In this document: piece after piece, positions 6,224 to 8,398 of the stretch | Position numbering within the stretch: position 1 is the first letter of the stretch | Layout of the letters: every line of letters starts with the position of its first letter | Assembly: GCA_012839145.1 (NCBI GenBank) | Contig: DUNY01000088.1 | Location: forward strand, 1 to 8,398 | DNA: 8,398 bases | Reading direction: 5' to 3' | Source: Thermoanaerobacterales bacterium | GTDB taxonomy: Bacteria; Bacillota; Thermosediminibacteria; Thermosediminibacterales; Tepidanaerobacteraceae | The notes under the pieces: generated by a model | Told to the model about the DNA's origin: nothing | Seen by the model: the letters and a program-made list of their open reading frames with translations, nothing else | Database searches by the model: none | Translations under genes and position numbers: made by a program

Positions 6224-7494
6224 CCTTTCATCACCTCCGTAATTAATTCCCTTATTAATATATCCTGTGCAACAGGCAAAGCGCCGGTTTTCATCTTTTC
6301 CTGCTTTTTTAATCCTTTAATAAGTGCATATTTAACAGCACCTGATGAATAAAACTCATCAATCAAATTAGCACTGCTTAGCAAACCGTCCTTCCAGAAT
6401 AATTGTATGTACTTGTTTTTGTGTTGTTTTACCTCAGTATAATCATAGTTTGCTACATCGCCTATGCTAATAAAGTCCATCCCCATAAAATGAGTAATGT
6501 TATGAGGAATATTTCCCGGATACTTGTCAGGCTTCCCTGCTATATTCCTTCCTGCCGTCCGGCCTTGATACCGGGCATTAGCCCATAGGCCAATGATCTG
6601 CTTCTGGTTTGTCAACAAATTGTTACCCTGAGCAACATCTCCTGCGGCATAAAGGCCGGGCATGTTTGTCTCCATTCTTTCATTTACCAGAATTCCTTTT
6701 TTAACTACTAGCTGCTCATGGTTTACAAAACTCAGATTGGGGCGCACTCCAATGCAAATAACCGCCATATCGGCTTCTTCACTTGCCTCACTGCCGGAAA
6801 AGCAAGCTCTTATACCTCCCGGTGTTTCCTCTATTTTTCCAAGACGGGCATTAAACCTGAAGCGTATTCCTTGCCGTTTTAGCCGTTCTTCCAAAACCGC
6901 TGCACATTGTGGGCTTGCCGCCAAAGGGAACAGATGGGGAGCCATATCTACCAGGCACACCTCTATGCCTTTTTGATGACAAAGTTCCATGATTTTGACC
7001 CCTACCATAGACGCCCCTACTACCAAAACCTGCCTTGGTTTTGTTTCCATTACGCTCTTAAGACGCAAGGCATCTTCAACAGTTCGCATCGTGAAAACTT
7101 TCTCTGAATCAATACCAGGTATGTGGGGAAGAAAAGGGGAAGCGCCGCTGGCAACCAAACACTTATTATATTGAAACTCCAGTCCTTTATCGGTCACAAC
7201 CCACCTTTTTTCGGCATCCACGGAAATAACCGGTGAAGAACCATGAATCTTAACCCGGTATTTTTTTGTAAACTCCTCGTTTGAGCCATAGGGAAAAAGC
7301 TGTGCAAACTCAATTTTTCCAGCCGCAAAATATGTTGTCAGCATTGGGTTATATATAGGCCATTTACTACTAGTCAGCATGGTTATATCTCCCTCATACC
7401 CGTTGTCCCGCATGGCAATAATGCATTCTGCCCCGGCGCAACCATTCCCTATAACAACTGCCTTACTTTGCTCTAGGCGCAAGCCATTGACCAC
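6220..7494 (-). CDS. FAD-dependent NAD(P)H oxidoreductase (pyridine nucleotide-disulfide family)
   Basis: This 424-aa two-dinucleotide-fold flavoprotein has the FAD site VVIGNGCAGAE at 13-23, an ATG-like turn (VASGASP, 114-120), a second Rossmann motif VVGASMVG (158-165) ending in LVD (D183), which favours NAD over NADP, and the second FAD motif GLYAAGDV (300-307). The redox cysteine of CoA-disulfide reductases/NADH oxidases is absent. The matching region reads SSKWPIYNPMLTTYFAAG (42-59), closer to the flavin domains of NirB or rubredoxin reductases. In the NAD motif, S162 replaces the usual second glycine. The start is GTG (7494-7492) with GGAG at 7507-7504, and no in-frame ATG lies near. 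It is the first gene of the minus-strand set and overlaps the catalytic subunit by 4 bp, so it is probably its NAD(H)-side electron partner. Confidence 0.9.
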   Translation of the reverse strand: MVNGLRLEQSKAVVIGNGCAGAECIIAMRDNGYEGDITMLTSSKWPIYNPMLTTYFAAGKIEFAQLFPYGSNEEFTKKYRVKIHGSSPVISVDAEKRWVVTDKGLEFQYNKCLVASGASPFLPHIPGIDSEKVFTMRTVEDALRLKSVMETKPRQVLVVGASMVGVKIMELCHQKGIEVCLVDMAPHLFPLAASPQCAAVLEERLKRQGIRFRFNARLGKIEETPGGIRACFSGSEASEEADMAVICIGVRPNLSFVNHEQLVVKKGILVNERMETNMPGLYAAGDVAQGNNLLTNQKQIIGLWANARYQGRTAGRNIAGKPDKYPGNIPHNITHFMGMDFISIGDVANYDYTEVKQHKNKYIQLFWKDGLLSSANLIDEFYSSGAVKYALIKGLKKQEKMKTGALPVAQDILIRELITEVMKG

Positions 7495-7644
7495 CCTTCT
7501 TCTCCGTTTAATAAAATATACATCTATATATATTTAATCACAGCCAAAAATTATTAGGAAATACATATATCTTCTTTATTCAATCAGTAAAATTGATAAA
7601 TCTTTTTCAAGCAAGTATTGCATGTCTAGTAGGAACATACCCCG

Positions 7645-7691
7645 ATTAGTAAATTTGTTATAATTATACTAATTTGTTATAATAATTAGTA
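7645..7691. promoter_or_regulatory. Probable LysR-type operator cluster in the divergent control region
   Basis: Three half-sites alternate in orientation: ATTAGTA (7645-7651), TACTAAT (7667-7673) and ATTAGTA (7685-7691). The last two form TACTAATT-N9-AATTAGTA, an 8-bp inverted repeat whose TACTAAT/ATTAGTA arms have the 11-bp spacing typical of T-N11-A LysR boxes. The first pair has a 15-bp spacing. The region lies between the divergent lysR gene and the oxidoreductase genes, where LysR regulators normally bind both to activate the target and to limit themselves. A minus-strand TATAAT (7668-7663) may be the -10 of the oxidoreductase promoter, with only a poor -35. Between 7495 and 7644 I see only AT-rich leader with no clear element. 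Confidence 0.55.
7655..7683 (+). promoter_or_regulatory. Probable sigma-A-type promoter for the lysR gene
   Basis: TTGTTA (7655-7660) and a perfect TATAAT (7678-7683) are separated by exactly 17 bp. Both lie in two copies of a 13-bp direct repeat, AATTTGTTATAAT (7652-7664 and 7671-7683, period 19), so the -35 comes from the first copy and the -10 from the second. Transcription would begin near 7690, giving a leader of about 50 nt. The overlap with the half-site cluster suggests autoregulation. Confidence 0.6.
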
Positions 7692-7706
7692 AATAAGCTT
7701 GTTCTC

Positions 7707-7724
7707 AACCTCATCATTGAGGTT
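7707..7724 (+). other. Small hairpin in the lysR leader
   Basis: AACCTCA (7707-7713) and TGAGGTT (7718-7724) pair perfectly around a TCAT tetraloop, ending one base before the AAGGAGGT ribosome site. No T-run follows, so it is not a terminator. It could protect the 5' end or tune ribosome access. Any function is inferred. Confidence 0.4.
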
Positions 7725-7725
7725 C

Positions 7726-7733
7726 AAGGAGGT
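7726..7733 (+). promoter_or_regulatory. Ribosome binding site fixing the TTG start of lysR
   Basis: AAGGAGGT is a near-perfect Shine-Dalgarno sequence, 7 nt before a TTG at 7741. There is no ATG or GTG near in this frame, and the protein read from TTG begins exactly where LysR proteins usually do. This site therefore decides the start. Confidence 0.85.
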
Positions 7734-7740
7734 AATCACT

Positions 7741-8398
7741 TTGAATATCAGATACTTACAATATTTTGTAACTGTTGCCAAGTATCTAAATTTTACTAAA
7801 GCCGCCAAGCACTTGTATATCGCACAATCTGGCTTAAGTCAGAGCATATCCACTCTGGAAAAAGCGCTGGGATTCCCTCTTTTTATTCGCGATACACGTT
7901 CTGTCCAGCTTACTGAAGCAGGAGCGGTTTTTTTAAAAGATGTAAAGGAATTGCTTTGGAAATATGAACAAGCCGTGCAAAAAGCCTATCATATTAATGC
8001 CGGGTATTCGGCTCACTTGAGTATAGGCTTTTTGCCCGCATTGGGGAAAAAATATATGCCTCAATATGTATCGCATTTTCAACAAAAATACCCTTACATA
8101 CAATTGGAACTACAACAGTTCACTTTGGCACCTCTCAATCAGGGCTTGCAGTCGGGCGACCTAGACATCGGCTTCACACGGTCCTTTGATTTGATGAACA
8201 ACCCCGACATTGCCATCAAGAAAATAAATACAGACAGAACTTCCATAGTTTTGCGCAAAGACCACCCCTTGTGTAAAGAAAATAAGGTGGATCTTTCAAC
8301 CTTAACTCGTGAATCTTTCATAATCCTTTCCCAGAAGGCAGCTCCTGGCTGGTTTAATAAGGTGATAGAAATTTGCTCCCGCCGAGGTCTCACCCCGA
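7741..8398 (+). CDS. LysR-family transcriptional regulator, C-terminus cut by window edge
   Basis: Reading from TTG gives 219 codons open to the right edge. The N-terminal helix-turn-helix is clear: NIRYLQYFVTVAKYLNFTKA, then AAKHLYIAQSGLSQSISTLE and KALGFPLFIRDTRSVQLTEA (about residues 2-62), the LysR DNA-binding signature. A linker helix follows, then the start of the periplasmic-binding-like effector domain (LSIGFLPALG at about 94-103, and LDIGF about 141-145). Typical members have 290-300 residues, so some 75 are missing. It is divergent from the oxidoreductase genes across a 246-bp region with LysR-like half-sites, so it most likely controls them in response to a small-molecule inducer, possibly the enzyme's substrate. 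The inducer cannot be read from sequence. Confidence 0.92.
   Translation, partial: MNIRYLQYFVTVAKYLNFTKAAKHLYIAQSGLSQSISTLEKALGFPLFIRDTRSVQLTEAGAVFLKDVKELLWKYEQAVQKAYHINAGYSAHLSIGFLPALGKKYMPQYVSHFQQKYPYIQLELQQFTLAPLNQGLQSGDLDIGFTRSFDLMNNPDIAIKKINTDRTSIVLRKDHPLCKENKVDLSTLTRESFIILSQKAAPGWFNKVIEICSRRGLTP

Noticed and set aside
6005..6352. A 115-codon + strand frame across the flavoprotein/catalytic-subunit junction
   Set aside because: It is antisense to two coupled, motif-rich genes and has no start signal of its own.
8139..8393. An 84-codon minus-strand frame
   Set aside because: It lies wholly antisense within the well-supported LysR gene, has no ribosome site and shows no family motifs.
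1..8398. CRISPR array, insertion sequence, tRNA or rRNA genes
   Set aside because: I saw no regularly spaced repeats, transposase motifs, terminal repeats with duplications, or cloverleaf/rRNA signatures.

Overview
The window looks like an AT-rich chromosomal segment from an anaerobic, low-GC Gram-positive bacterium. A clostridial or Peptococcaceae-like Bacillota is my best guess. The grounds are strong AGGAGG-type Shine-Dalgarno sites, use of GTG and TTG starts, tightly overlapping genes, and a cytoplasmic Fe-S/molybdenum enzyme set. The assignment is inferred from sequence character, not from a database match.

Layout from right to left. A LysR-family regulator starts at 7741 on the + strand and runs off the right edge. 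Between it and the divergent minus-strand genes lies a 246-bp control region holding alternating ATTAGTA/TACTAAT half-sites and a promoter built from a 13-bp direct repeat. The minus-strand set then reads: an FAD/NAD(P)H oxidoreductase (7494-6220), a 719-aa molybdopterin (Mo or W) catalytic subunit (6223-4064) and a four-cluster ferredoxin-like subunit (4063-3533). These are joined by a 4-bp ATGA overlap and then an abutting TGA|ATG. After a 118-nt gap with long inverted repeats come mobA, moeA and mobB (3414-1067), again overlapping or abutting. These three carry out late cofactor steps: metal insertion (MoeA) and guanylylation to the bis-MGD form (MobA/MobB). The segment thus pairs one soluble bis-MGD enzyme with part of its own cofactor-finishing line.

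A roughly 310-nt gap (754-1066) follows. It holds what looks like a decayed small coding sequence, a weak terminator-like hairpin, and a perfect 10-bp inverted repeat with a 6-nt spacer. That repeat closely resembles the ModE-type molybdate operator (CGTTATAT...ATATAACG). It lies directly in front of a THEP1-like NTPase gene (753-127), which is followed by the first 34 codons of a basic-then-hydrophobic membrane protein (104-1), possibly a metal-oxyanion permease. The left end is therefore probably a second, molybdate/tungstate-responsive transcription unit.

How it may work together (inference): the flavoprotein exchanges electrons with NAD(H) and passes them through the 4x[4Fe-4S] subunit to the cytoplasmic Mo/W subunit, whose substrate cannot be read from the sequence. 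The LysR protein would tie expression to a small-molecule inducer. Notable oddities are a C-x2-C-x5-C spacing in the catalytic subunit's Fe-S motif, adjacent cysteines at the likely metal-ligand position, and a probable frameshift at the end of mobB.
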